Shown: positions 7,574 to 14,991, counted from the first letter of the stretch. The stretch: DNA of 22,485 nt from CAG-390 sp045544735 (GCA_045544735.1 JAZPZM010000122.1:1-22485), one strand, 5' to 3'. Numbers and translations: made by a program. Notes: a model not told the origin generated them from the letters alone.

Positions 7574-8992
7574 TTAATAGAAACGGATAGCATTTCCGTA
7601 AGTAGCAAGATCTTCAGCGGAGATGAAGCCAAGCTCTACAGCCTGATTTCTATCAACGAGCTTAATGCCATTGTAGTAGCAGTTTGTGAAGTTGAAGACA
7701 TTAGAGGTGGCAGTTCCAGTATAAATGTCAAAGTCGTATCCAGCTGCGAAGTCGCAGTTTACAAAAGATACGCCATCGTATGCACGGATGGTATGGTACT
7801 CAGCGGGCTTGAAGGTGCAGTTCTCAAAGAGAACGCTGGAGTAGTTGCCGCCAAAGCTTCCCCAACCAACGAGGGTGGAGTTCTTAACGGTGAAAGCGTA
7901 ACCGTTACCGTTACCAATGTTGAAGTAGTAAGAACCGCCTGCTGCGTAGTAGTTGTCAAGGGTGAGGTCACCGGTGAGAGCACCGTAAGTACCAACACCA
8001 CGACCAGCGCCTACGATAGAGAGGTTCTTGATGGTACCCTCAGTTGCAACGATTGCGAACTGGGAGTTGCCGTTAGCGTTTACAGGAACGGTGGAGTAGA
8101 TAACGTGGCCGTTACCGTCAACAACAGAGCCTGCAGCGAGGGTGATAGGAGCGGTAACCTGTACGTTCTCGGTAAGGATGGTGGTGCCACCTGCAGCGAG
8201 GTCAGCAGCAAGCTCAGCCTCGGTGTACACAGGGTACTTAGCGTCAACGTCGTACTGATCGTCGAAGTCGTCAGCCTCGTAAGTCCACTGGGTAGCAGCG
8301 AGCTTAAGACCGAAGATGATCTCGGGCTGGTTGGTGAAGCCCTCGATGCCCTCGGTGCTGATGTTACCGGTAAGATCGGTAAGGAAGTTAGCCTCGTTGC
8401 CTACGTAGGTGGGCATGGTAACAACAACCTCAAAGATCTCCTCGTCATCGCCTTCGCCAACCTTGTAGTCGTTGGGAAGAAGAACGAGATCGCTTGCGTA
8501 TACAGCATTCTTTGCATCAGCAAAGGTAGTGGTTGCCATATTAGCAAGGTAATCATCGCGGTCTGCAGAGGTGAGAGCGCTGGTGTCAACAACACCGGTG
8601 GTGAGGTAATCGGAGAGCATGAACTCATCTCCGTATACGTTTACACCAGGGGTCTCGTTAACAACATTGATACCGAGGTTGCACTTAACAGCAAGGGTTC
8701 CTACGTTGCGTACGCGGAACTTTACTACTTCGGTGTAACCGGGCTCGTAGAGTGCCTCTTCGTTGAAGAGATTGGTGCTCTCGTCAACAGGAAGCCACTC
8801 TTTGATCTGACCGTTTTCCATAACGGCGTAATCGAGTTCGACATCGAGGTTACCGGAAACTATTCTGTTTCTGCCGGCAACAACGGTATCGGTGAACCAC
8901 GCGTAAGTGGTTCCGAGGAGCATCGAGAAGCAAATAATGAGTGCCATTACGCTTGCGAGGAATGCTCTTTTGGTGGTCTTGCGATTCGTCAT
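7574..8992 (-). CDS. TasA/camelysin-like secreted protein with C-terminal beta-helix
   Basis: A 472-aa exported protein. Its SipW-type signal peptide (about 8-31, ending TTYA-WFTD) runs straight into the family-typical segment GRNRIVSGNLDVEL. The TasA-like beta-sandwich covers about 30-240 with the hallmark MPTYVGNEAN (193-202). A linker at about 240-255 leads to a right-handed beta-helix or solenoid (about 270-445) rich in G, N, T and aromatic rungs. Last gene of the matrix-type operon, after a 179-bp gap containing a hairpin. RBS AGGAGG is strong. Codons shift to GGT, CGT, ATC, AAC and GTT, unlike the GGC/GCG-rich neighbours, which suggests very high expression. The likely role is a main surface or fibre subunit; ligand binding by the solenoid is inference. 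Confidence 0.88.
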   Translation of the reverse strand: MTNRKTTKRAFLASVMALIICFSMLLGTTYAWFTDTVVAGRNRIVSGNLDVELDYAVMENGQIKEWLPVDESTNLFNEEALYEPGYTEVVKFRVRNVGTLAVKCNLGINVVNETPGVNVYGDEFMLSDYLTTGVVDTSALTSADRDDYLANMATTTFADAKNAVYASDLVLLPNDYKVGEGDDEEIFEVVVTMPTYVGNEANFLTDLTGNISTEGIEGFTNQPEIIFGLKLAATQWTYEADDFDDQYDVDAKYPVYTEAELAADLAAGGTTILTENVQVTAPITLAAGSVVDGNGHVIYSTVPVNANGNSQFAIVATEGTIKNLSIVGAGRGVGTYGALTGDLTLDNYYAAGGSYYFNIGNGNGYAFTVKNSTLVGWGSFGGNYSSVLFENCTFKPAEYHTIRAYDGVSFVNCDFAAGYDFDIYTGTATSNVFNFTNCYYNGIKLVDRNQAVELGFISAEDLATYGNAIRFY

Positions 8993-9066
8993 TTTTGTTT
9001 ACCTCCTATAAGTTTTTAAATGGACGAATTATCTAAACGCCTGTGGCGTGAAGATCAAATTTAAAA

Positions 9067-9152
9067 TGGGGATATCCCCAAGGGGTAAAATGCGAAAGTA
9101 TTAAATTGTCAAATCCCTTGCACAGCGCGTTTCGCGTCCAAACGCGCTGTGC
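9067..9152 (-). promoter_or_regulatory. Structured intercistronic leader before the beta-helix gene
   Basis: The 179-bp gap 8993-9171 holds a perfect 13-bp stem-loop (9120-9132 with 9140-9152) without a convincing T-tract and a 14-bp palindrome TGGGGATATCCCCA (9067-9080). A TTGACA box (minus strand, 9107-9112) has no good -10 at 16-18 bp. It may partly terminate, process or stabilise mRNA. Confidence 0.45.
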
Positions 9153-9171
9153 ATAGGGCATATCTGTAAGT

Positions 9172-10239
9172 TTACTGCCTTTTATCCGTAACGCTTCCGT
9201 TCGCGCCCGTAACTATCGAGCCTGACGTGAAGCTGATATCTCCAAACTCGCTGATAACAAGCTCGCCGTTTACGGTGATGTCACCGCCCGTTACGGTAAG
9301 CGTCTTATTATTGAGGTCGAGATATATCTTTTGTCCTGCGGGAATTGTAAGTGAGTCTATCGAGATATCCTCACCTATAATAAGTATGCTGTAATCACTT
9401 TGCTTCTGGTTGCCGCCGTTCTTCGTTATCTGATCCATAAGATAGGCAAGCTCCTCGCCCGTCATAATGGGATAAACGGCGTAGTAATCGTACTGCTCGT
9501 TAAAGCTGTCGTCCTCGTAAGTATACTGCGTTGCTACGCAGGTAATGCCGTAGCGGATGCGCGGGCGAGAGGGAACGTTGTGAATATTCGCCTCGTTTCC
9601 CGTTTTTTCGGGCATATGCAAAACCAAGTATCCGATCTGCGTTTCACCGGGGAGCAGGGCAAAATCATACCCTCTGTTAGTTCCCTCCTCGGCATACCCG
9701 CTCTTTACCTCGATCTCGCTGATCTTGGTGGTAGCCTCCTTGGCAAAGGTGGAAGGCGTATAATCCTTTACTCTTTCCGAAATAAGCGTCTCGGACGTCT
9801 CCTTGAGCGAGCCGTCGGGATTATACGTATTTTCCTCAACGTGCGAGCCCGACATAATAACGTCGGAAACGTAAAGCGGCGCGCCGTTGAATTCCTCTCT
9901 CAAAAGCGAGTTTTCAAGCACGGAAACGTCAATATGGTACTTAAAAGCAAGCGTTCCCTTGTTCTGAATGCGGAAATAGATGACCTCGGTGTGTCCGGGA
10001 AGCCAAACCGCTTCATCGGGGAAAAGCTCGGTATCCTCACCGACTATCTTCCAATACGTCTCGCTAAGGCTTCCCTTAAACGAAAGCTCCATATCGAGAT
10101 TGCCGCTGATTATTCTGTTTCTTCCCGACGTAACACTTGCGGTAAACCAAGCAAACGTAGCGCCTACGAGCATAGTAAGGCAAATGAGCACAGCCAAAAC
10201 ACCCGTTAAAAGCGCACGCATAGTTGATTGCTTTGCCAT
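9172..10239 (-). CDS. TasA-like secreted protein (SipW-dependent signal peptide)
   Basis: A 355-aa paralogue of the following beta-helix protein. A SipW-type signal peptide (about 8-30, ATFA-WFTA) is followed by the same GRNRIISGNLDMEL entry. The TasA-like domain spans about 30-240 with MPEKTGNEAN (209-218), then the paired Q[WY]TYE..DF/SF..QYD motif and a short C-terminal solenoid-like segment (about 290-350). The ATG has GAGAGG upstream and lies 49 bp after the signal peptidase stop. The signal peptidase one gene upstream is the expected processing enzyme. Probable surface or fibre subunit, less codon-optimised than its neighbour and so probably less abundant. Confidence 0.87.
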   Translation of the reverse strand: MAKQSTMRALLTGVLAVLICLTMLVGATFAWFTASVTSGRNRIISGNLDMELSFKGSLSETYWKIVGEDTELFPDEAVWLPGHTEVIYFRIQNKGTLAFKYHIDVSVLENSLLREEFNGAPLYVSDVIMSGSHVEENTYNPDGSLKETSETLISERVKDYTPSTFAKEATTKISEIEVKSGYAEEGTNRGYDFALLPGETQIGYLVLHMPEKTGNEANIHNVPSRPRIRYGITCVATQYTYEDDSFNEQYDYYAVYPIMTGEELAYLMDQITKNGGNQKQSDYSILIIGEDISIDSLTIPAGQKIYLDLNNKTLTVTGGDITVNGELVISEFGDISFTSGSIVTGANGSVTDKRQ

Positions 10240-10288
10240 CGTCTTACCTCTCTTTTAGGAATTTGCCGCTTGCGGCATCAAAATAGTT

Positions 10289-11017
10289 TTATTCTTCGGG
10301 TTTCGTCTCCGCCTCGGCGGGCTTGCTTTCGGTAGGCTCTGCCGCCGCGCTCTGCTGCGCCGCGAGCTGTTCCTTGAGCTTTTGAAGCTCTGCCATCATC
10401 TCAAGAGACTGGCGTCTTTCTTCCTCAAGCTTCTTCTTTTCCTCGTCAAGCTCCTGCATCTCTTCCTTCTTGAAGCGGCGGAACGCGCCGATAGCGACGA
10501 TACCGTTATATATCATAAGAAGAAGGAAAGGAACGAGAATGCAGATTATGTATCCGGGGGTAGTCTTAAGGAACTGGAAGAAATGTCCGAGCTTCGGAAG
10601 GTGGAAGCTGTACTTACCAAGTATGTAAGGATAAGTAACGACCTTTGCGTCGTCGCTATCGGTAGTAGTACCGTAGGTGACGAACGCGGGGTCGCCGTTT
10701 TCGTCCTTGGTGCGGGAACGGATTTTATGCGTTATAATTTCGTTAAAACTTTCCTCATTTTGCGAAATGAAGGTGATAATATCGCCCTCAACGAGAGTGG
10801 TGGGGTCGACCTCGTTAACGACTACGATGTCGCCCGCGCGGAAAGTGTCGCTCATCGAGTCCGTTTGTACGATGAAGAATTTAACTCCGAAAATATCTCT
10901 GTCCGTTTTATCGAACGTGTTGACGGAGAAAATTGTAAACAACATCATTATCACGGCGAACGCCACGAAAGTCCACACTAAAACGGTTTTAACGATATTC
11001 AGTGCTTTTTTATTCAT
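10289..11017 (-). CDS. SipW-like ER-type signal peptidase I with long cytoplasmic tail
   Basis: A 242-aa membrane peptidase expected to cut the signal peptides of the adjacent TasA-like proteins. TM1 is about 8-31. Catalytic Ser54 lies in QTDSMSDTF, and His97 (ITHKI) replaces the Lys of bacterial-type enzymes, so this is the ER/archaeal Ser-His-Asp type as in Bacillus SipW. The Asp is probably within D120-D123. TM2 is about 153-177. After it comes a 65-residue tail: a charged coiled coil (about 183-222, E/K/Q-rich) and a P/A/E/T-rich end. Tails in SipW proteins have been linked to biofilm signalling, but this coiled coil is longer than I would expect. Third gene of the operon. Confidence 0.92.
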   Translation of the reverse strand: MNKKALNIVKTVLVWTFVAFAVIMMLFTIFSVNTFDKTDRDIFGVKFFIVQTDSMSDTFRAGDIVVVNEVDPTTLVEGDIITFISQNEESFNEIITHKIRSRTKDENGDPAFVTYGTTTDSDDAKVVTYPYILGKYSFHLPKLGHFFQFLKTTPGYIICILVPFLLLMIYNGIVAIGAFRRFKKEEMQELDEEKKKLEEERRQSLEMMAELQKLKEQLAAQQSAAAEPTESKPAEAETKPEE

Positions 11018-11034
11018 AAAAGCTCTCCTGTCTT

Positions 11035-11592
11035 TTAATCAAACAATTTATTGGGGTTGTTCTTCGTCTGCACCGCATCCGCGCCTACGTCAAAGGCAAG
11101 CTCAAGTCCCTGTCCGTCGTTGCCGATGTTCTTGGGCATATGGAAGTATGCGGTAAAATAGATCTTTTCGCCGATTCCAAGGGTGTCGTCGGCGGCTTGC
11201 ACGCGCGAGCGAGTAAGCTCGGAAGCCAAGCCCTCGTAAAGAATATCGTCGCTGTCCTTATGAGTGATCGTAACGTATATCTTGTCGGCAAGCTCGCCTT
11301 CAAGATTCAGCATATAGATCTTATAGTAGACCTCCCAAGTGCTGAGGTTTTCTATAAAGAAGTCTCTTTTTAGCGTTGCCCCGGGCTCAAAGAGGAATTT
11401 TTCCTCGTTTATTATGGGGTTGCCGTCGTTAAGATTTATCTTAACTATACCCGTTTGGAAAAGGTTATTTTCCACGGACACCGTTGCCCAAACGAGAGCA
11501 AAGGTGGTTGCCGTCAAGCAAAGTGACAGCAAAATCAGCGTTATAATGCCTACGGTGAGGCGTCTTTTCGTCTTACTGCTGCTCATCGTCAT
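11035..11592 (-). CDS. Small TasA/camelysin-like secreted protein
   Basis: A 185-aa exported protein with a SipW-type signal sequence (about 11-33) and one TasA-like beta domain. The family landmark HMPKNIGND (151-159) and a FLFEPGATLKRDFFIEN strand pair are visible, but it lacks the C-terminal solenoid of the two larger paralogues. The start overlaps the end of the upstream gene by 20 bp, so translation is probably coupled; ATG at codon 3 is the alternative start. It ends 17 bp before the signal peptidase start. By position and size it could be a minor or nucleating subunit, analogous to TapA/TasA partners; this is inferred. Confidence 0.82.
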   Translation of the reverse strand: MTMSSSKTKRRLTVGIITLILLSLCLTATTFALVWATVSVENNLFQTGIVKINLNDGNPIINEEKFLFEPGATLKRDFFIENLSTWEVYYKIYMLNLEGELADKIYVTITHKDSDDILYEGLASELTRSRVQAADDTLGIGEKIYFTAYFHMPKNIGNDGQGLELAFDVGADAVQTKNNPNKLFD

Positions 11593-12406
11593 CCCCCTTC
11601 CTTCGGCGCTTGATCAAAAGCGGAACGAGTATAAGCAGGATCACTGCCATAACGCAGATTATTATAACGGGCTGCATAGAGTCACCCGTCTGCGGGGGAT
11701 CAAGCTCACCCTCTACCCACCAATGAAAATCGGCAATAAGTCTTTTGTTCTGGTGGCGGTTGCCGACGCTCGTTTCAAGGTACGCCGTGATCTCGTAGTA
11801 AAGCTCGGAGTCCTCTCCGCTCTGCGGTACTACGGTGTGGTCAAGGCTTGCGGGCATACTCTTCATCAATCCGTCGTAAAGGACTTCGCCCGTGTTGAGA
11901 AGCGTTATTCTGCACTTAAGGACCTCGGCAAGTATCTCGTAGCCCTCTCTGACCTCTGCTCTGTATTTAACGGTAACGGTCTCGCTATGCGCGACTCTTA
12001 CGCAATAATACTTCGTTTCAACGTCACCCGGAAACATATTCATTACTTCAAAGGGGACGTTATCGCTCTCGTTTCTGTTATGTAAATAAAGCGCAACTGC
12101 GGGCTTTTCTCTTGTCTGCGAGGTCGTGGGGGCGGTAGTGGTCTCGCCCTCGTGTATGTCGGGAAGATTTCCGACACCGATCTCCTCCCCGTCGGGTACC
12201 TCGTCGCCCTCGGTCTCGTCGGGGGAAACGGTGGTATCAGCGGGCGCGGGAGTCGTGACCACGCCGATCAAATTATTCGGCACGGTCGTCGTGGTCTGCA
12301 TACCCGAAGCAAAGTGGCGGTACAGCAACACGGAAACCAACGCCACCGCGCTGACAGCCAGCAAAACTGACAAAAGAACTATAACGGTCTTGAGCCTTTT
12401 TGTCAT
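11573..12406 (-). CDS. Membrane-anchored TasA-like base protein with sortase-like PPQTGD tail
   Basis: A 277-aa protein, first gene of the operon. I use the ATG at 12406, preceded by GGGGGAG, rather than the upstream ATG at 12469, which lacks an RBS. TM or signal segment at 7-29; a low-complexity T/P/E linker at 36-100 looks wall-spanning; a TasA-like beta domain covers about 102-232, with ETSVGNRHQN matching the P-x-x-x-G-N signature of the other three proteins. It ends in PPQTGD (237-242), a hydrophobic span (246-264) and KRRRK: a sortase-type sorting signal in layout, with P replacing L in the LPxTG motif. No sortase is in the window. It probably ties the fibre proteins to the cell, playing a TapA-like role. 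Confidence 0.8.
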   Translation of the reverse strand: MTKRLKTVIVLLSVLLAVSAVALVSVLLYRHFASGMQTTTTVPNNLIGVVTTPAPADTTVSPDETEGDEVPDGEEIGVGNLPDIHEGETTTAPTTSQTREKPAVALYLHNRNESDNVPFEVMNMFPGDVETKYYCVRVAHSETVTVKYRAEVREGYEILAEVLKCRITLLNTGEVLYDGLMKSMPASLDHTVVPQSGEDSELYYEITAYLETSVGNRHQNKRLIADFHWWVEGELDPPQTGDSMQPVIIICVMAVILLILVPLLIKRRRKGDDDEQQ

Positions 12407-12488
12407 CTGTACTCCCCCTTTTTTCAAGAATTTGGATGAATTTACACCAAATGGCATACCTAACCACAATTATAATTATTCAATAAAT

Positions 12489-12517
12489 ATGATAGCACAA
12501 AACTTGTGTCATTTCAA
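12489..12517 (-). promoter_or_regulatory. Promoter of the SipW/TasA-like operon with spacer dyad
   Basis: On the minus strand, TTGAAA (12512-12517) and TATCAT (12489-12494) are 17 bp apart with a TGC extended -10. The spacer contains an inverted repeat CACAA-aac-TTGTG (12496-12508), an operator-like position. The leader to the ATG is about 75 nt. Confidence 0.8.
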
Positions 12518-12567
12518 GTACTTTTCAAATATTTTTCCAATTTTTTTGAAATTGAAACACTCCGCAC

Positions 12568-12604
12568 AATGAAGAAAAACGCCGTGCGCGGCATTTCCTT
12601 CATT
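12568..12604 (-). terminator. Terminator of wecB
   Basis: Core stem GCCG/CGGC (12581-12584 with 12589-12592) followed on the minus strand by GTTTTTCTTC. Outer arms AATGAAG/CTTCATT (12568-12574 with 12598-12604) extend the fold across the stop codon. Confidence 0.7.
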
Positions 12605-13700
12605 TTATTATTATTTCGAGTGCGTCCGCTATTTTTCGGCACGCTTCGCCATTTCCGTAGGGATTTTCCGACGCGGACATCCGCGCGTACAGCTCGCCGT
12701 CGTCAAGCAATCGGCAAAAGCCGTCCTTGACCGAGGCAAAGTCCGTGCCGACGGGCATAAGCACGCCCGACTCCACGCCCTCCTGCCGCTCGGTCTTGCC
12801 GCGCAACACCAACGTCGGCTTGCCGAGCGCGGCGGCTTCCTCCTGCACGCTTCCCGAATCCGTAAGCACGAGATACGAGCGTGCCAAAATATTATGAAAA
12901 TCAACTACGTCAAGCGGCTCGGTGAGCATAACGTGCTCACAGCCCTCAAGCACGTCACGCGCGGCGGCGCGCACGGCGGGGTTACAATGCACGGGGAAGA
13001 TCACCTTCACGTCCTCGCGTTTCTCTATAACGGCTCTTATCGCCCCAAGCGCCTCGCGCATAGGCTCGCCGAGGCTCTCGCGGCGGTGTGTGGTAAGCAA
13101 AACCACGCGGTCATTCCCTGCCCATTCAAGGCATTGGTGCGTATAGTCGCGGCGCACGGTGTAGCGCAGCGCGTCGACGGCGGTGTTTCCCGTAACGAAA
13201 ACGTCCGCGGGGCGCTTCCCCTCTCTTATCAGATTATCCCGCGCGCGCTCGGTGGGCGCAAAATCGTAGCGCGATATCAGCGACACGGCGCGGCGGTTAA
13301 ATTCCTCGGGATACGGCGCGCACACGTCGTAGGTGCGAAGCCCCGCTTCGACGTGGAACACGGGAACGTTTTCGTAAAAGCACGCAAGCGCCGCCGCAAA
13401 TGCGGTGGAGGTGTCACCGTGTACCAGAACGGCATCGGGGCGCACCGACGCAAGCGCACGGCGCATTCCGTCCATCACGGCGGACGTAACGTCGAAAAGC
13501 GATTGATCCTCGCGCATCACGCCAAGGTCGCAGTCGGGCGTTACGGAGAACGCGCGAAGCACGCCGTCAAGCATACTGCGGTGCTGTCCCGTAACGAGCG
13601 CGACCGTATTAAAATGATTTCGGGAGCGCAATTCGAGAAGAAGCGGACACATCTTCACAGCGTCGGGGCGCGTTCCGAAAACAAGCATTACCGTTTTCAT
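12600..13700 (-). CDS. wecB: UDP-N-acetylglucosamine 2-epimerase (non-hydrolysing)
   Basis: A 366-aa cytoplasmic enzyme interconverting UDP-GlcNAc and UDP-ManNAc, the donor route for teichoic-acid linkage units and capsule sugars (MnaA/WecB). The N-terminal GTRPDAVK loop, Asp96 (HGDTSTA), Glu118 (HVEAGLRT), His205 (THRRES) and the UDP-binding TDSGSVQEEA motif are all present, and length is standard. The start has AAGGAG seven bases upstream. It has its own promoter and terminator and is not clustered with ManNAc-using enzymes. It is visibly richer in G+C than its neighbours, with heavy CGC/GCG/GCC use, which could reflect transfer or strand and codon effects. Confidence 0.96.
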   Translation of the reverse strand: MKTVMLVFGTRPDAVKMCPLLLELRSRNHFNTVALVTGQHRSMLDGVLRAFSVTPDCDLGVMREDQSLFDVTSAVMDGMRRALASVRPDAVLVHGDTSTAFAAALACFYENVPVFHVEAGLRTYDVCAPYPEEFNRRAVSLISRYDFAPTERARDNLIREGKRPADVFVTGNTAVDALRYTVRRDYTHQCLEWAGNDRVVLLTTHRRESLGEPMREALGAIRAVIEKREDVKVIFPVHCNPAVRAAARDVLEGCEHVMLTEPLDVVDFHNILARSYLVLTDSGSVQEEAAALGKPTLVLRGKTERQEGVESGVLMPVGTDFASVKDGFCRLLDDGELYARMSASENPYGNGEACRKIADALEIIIK

Positions 13701-13728
13701 ACTTTTCTCCTTGCAGAGTTATGAATAC

Positions 13729-13757
13729 AGTATACATTTTATTCCCCAAAAAGTCAA
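13729..13757 (-). promoter_or_regulatory. Promoter of wecB
   Basis: On the minus strand, TTGACT (13752-13757) and TATACT (13729-13734) are exactly 17 bp apart. One of the two promoters here without a TGn extension. Confidence 0.88.
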
Positions 13758-13761
13758 CATA

Positions 13762-13785
13762 AAAAAGGGGCGTTTGCCCCTTTTT
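13762..13785 (-). terminator. Intrinsic terminator of the ferritin-like gene
   Basis: A 10-bp stem (13762-13771 with 13776-13785), GTTT loop, with a T-run on the minus strand just after the stem. It also insulates wecB from upstream transcription. Confidence 0.9.
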
Positions 13786-13792
13786 AGATTTA

Positions 13793-14227
13793 TTAAAGAT
13801 AATCGCGCAGGTCAATAGCAAGGCGTTCCTCAAGATTTATCAGACGCTTGGTAACGTCCTTTGATACCTCGTCTGCCGCCTTGTACTGATTGAGATAGCG
13901 GTTAAGGGACTTTACCCCCATATTACAGCCGTCGGTTATGAGGTCGGCGATCGTGTTGTCCGACTCCTTCATTCCGAGCTTGAAATTCGTCTTGACGTGG
14001 CTCATTCCCTTCGCCATAGGGTTTGGGTCTTTTCCCTCGTCGCCGTAACGAGTTAGCATCTCGCCTATCTCAACGCCGAGCTTATCGTGCTCGGTCTTGC
14101 AACGAATGAGATATTCCTTGAGCTTTTCGCTTCTGACGTACGGCATAACCTCGTCAAGCGAGTCAACGCCCATTTTCACACCCGCATCGCACTCGCGAAG
14201 CAGCTTTATCGTATCCTGTTCTATCAT
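13793..14227 (-). CDS. Small all-helical ferritin-like (DUF2383-type) protein
   Basis: A 144-aa soluble protein predicted all-alpha, with charged heptad-like helices (for example 2-25, 31-60, 72-95 and 105-143), suggestive of a four-helix bundle of the ferritin-like DUF2383/PA2169 kind. No confident E-x-x-H diiron pairs are assigned (Glu and His occur in CKTEHDKLG). I use the ATG at 14227, preceded by AAAGGATT; the longer frame to 14266 runs through the duplicated leader and lacks an RBS. It has a good terminator but I cannot place its promoter. The first 20 codons and the leader are duplicated at 15773-15890. Function unknown. Confidence 0.7.
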   Translation of the reverse strand: MIEQDTIKLLRECDAGVKMGVDSLDEVMPYVRSEKLKEYLIRCKTEHDKLGVEIGEMLTRYGDEGKDPNPMAKGMSHVKTNFKLGMKESDNTIADLITDGCNMGVKSLNRYLNQYKAADEVSKDVTKRLINLEERLAIDLRDYL

Positions 14228-14284
14228 TTTGGAATCCTTTCTGACGTAGTACAAAAAGTATTCCACGCCGTGATAGAATTTATG
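14167..14284. repeat. 118-bp direct repeat, copy A
   Basis: It is colinear with 15773-15890 (offset 1606 bp) with two mismatches and no gaps by eye. It covers the first 20 codons and about 57 bp of leader of the ferritin-like gene. Weaker similarity continues to about 14316, ending in TTTACACTA in both copies. Confidence 0.93.
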
Positions 14285-14484
14285 CCCGAAACGAGAATGT
14301 TTGTTGCTTTACACTAAATTAAAGCCGGAAACTAAAGATCAAAAGTCTGTTCTATTGGTGTTAAAGTTATAGAGGAATAAAATAAATTTATTTTAAATAA
14401 CGAGAACTAAAGTTTCACCTTGTTTCAATCTGGAAAAGTTTGTTACACAAACCAACTCCAATAGAAAAATTATTCAATACAGTA

Positions 14485-14513
14485 TTGCAATAAAGAATAT
14501 TTTATTGTATAAT
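14485..14513 (+). promoter_or_regulatory. Promoter of the small membrane protein gene
   Basis: TTGCAA (14485-14490) and a perfect TATAAT (14508-14513) with a 17-bp spacer, in a very A+T-rich region. Confidence 0.75.
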
Positions 14514-14542
14514 GCTTAAAACAAACCGCATTAGGAGGTATT

Positions 14543-14878
14543 ATGAAAAAATTAATTCCTTTTATTTCGCCGTTAGTAATTGGCGTATTTGCCAGCCTTT
14601 TTGTAGAATGCCTTATGTGCATTTTATCGATTTCGGCATCTCCTTTTACCACATATAAGGTCGCTCCATTTTTTTATTCTTGTATTTTCATTTCGATTTT
14701 AGCGGCACTTGTTACAATAGCTATAATAATCATTAATATGATTTATTTAGTAAACTTAGACAACGCGCAACGAGCAAAGCTGACAATAATGGCAGAAATT
14801 TTCCCCGCTATCGCCCTTTTTCTCTTTTTCTGGAACATTTGGTCTACTATCTTTAATAACGCTTTTTATATGTCGTGA
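14543..14878 (+). CDS. Small membrane protein, unknown function
   Basis: A 111-aa protein with three likely transmembrane segments (about 5-30, 43-70 and 82-103) and little else. A strong AGGAGG lies five bases before the ATG, with a promoter about 30 bp upstream and a perfect-palindrome terminator 36 bp downstream, so it is a complete single-gene unit. It is the only plus-strand gene among minus-strand neighbours here, and its A+T-rich composition differs from most of the window, suggesting a later arrival. I do not recognise the family. Confidence 0.75.
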   Translation: MKKLIPFISPLVIGVFASLFVECLMCILSISASPFTTYKVAPFFYSCIFISILAALVTIAIIIINMIYLVNLDNAQRAKLTIMAEIFPAIALFLFFWNIWSTIFNNAFYMS

Positions 14879-14913
14879 TTTCATATTTTGCAAATAACTA
14901 TATGATTTAAAGT

Positions 14914-14939
14914 TCCGCACCTAAATATTTAGGTGCGGA
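14914..14939 (+). terminator. Terminator of the small membrane protein gene
   Basis: A perfect 26-bp palindrome (arms 14914-14926 and 14927-14939) followed by TGTTATTTTTC. Confidence 0.8.
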
Positions 14940-14991
14940 TGTTATTTTTCAAAAAAATTTTTATAGCTTATTGCAGTAGCGAGAACGTTAT

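Noticed and set aside
7793..9019. Long plus-strand open frame opposite the beta-helix gene (and similar ones at 5611-6504, 12894-13724 and 20649-21521)
   Set aside because: These are antisense shadows of well-supported genes, with low-complexity or basic translations and no RBS.
9101..9112. TTGACA box as a separate promoter for the beta-helix TasA-like gene
   Set aside because: No acceptable -10 at 16-18 bp; kept only as part of the leader description.
12407..12469. Upstream ATG extending the PPQTGD protein by 21 residues
   Set aside because: No ribosome site precedes it, while the internal ATG at 12406 has GGGGGAG and starts a normal signal/TM segment.
14350..14466. TTCTATTGG ... CCAATAGAA inverted pair flanking about 100 bp
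   Set aside because: Only 9 bp in an A+T-rich region, with no internal structure or gene; chance is likely.
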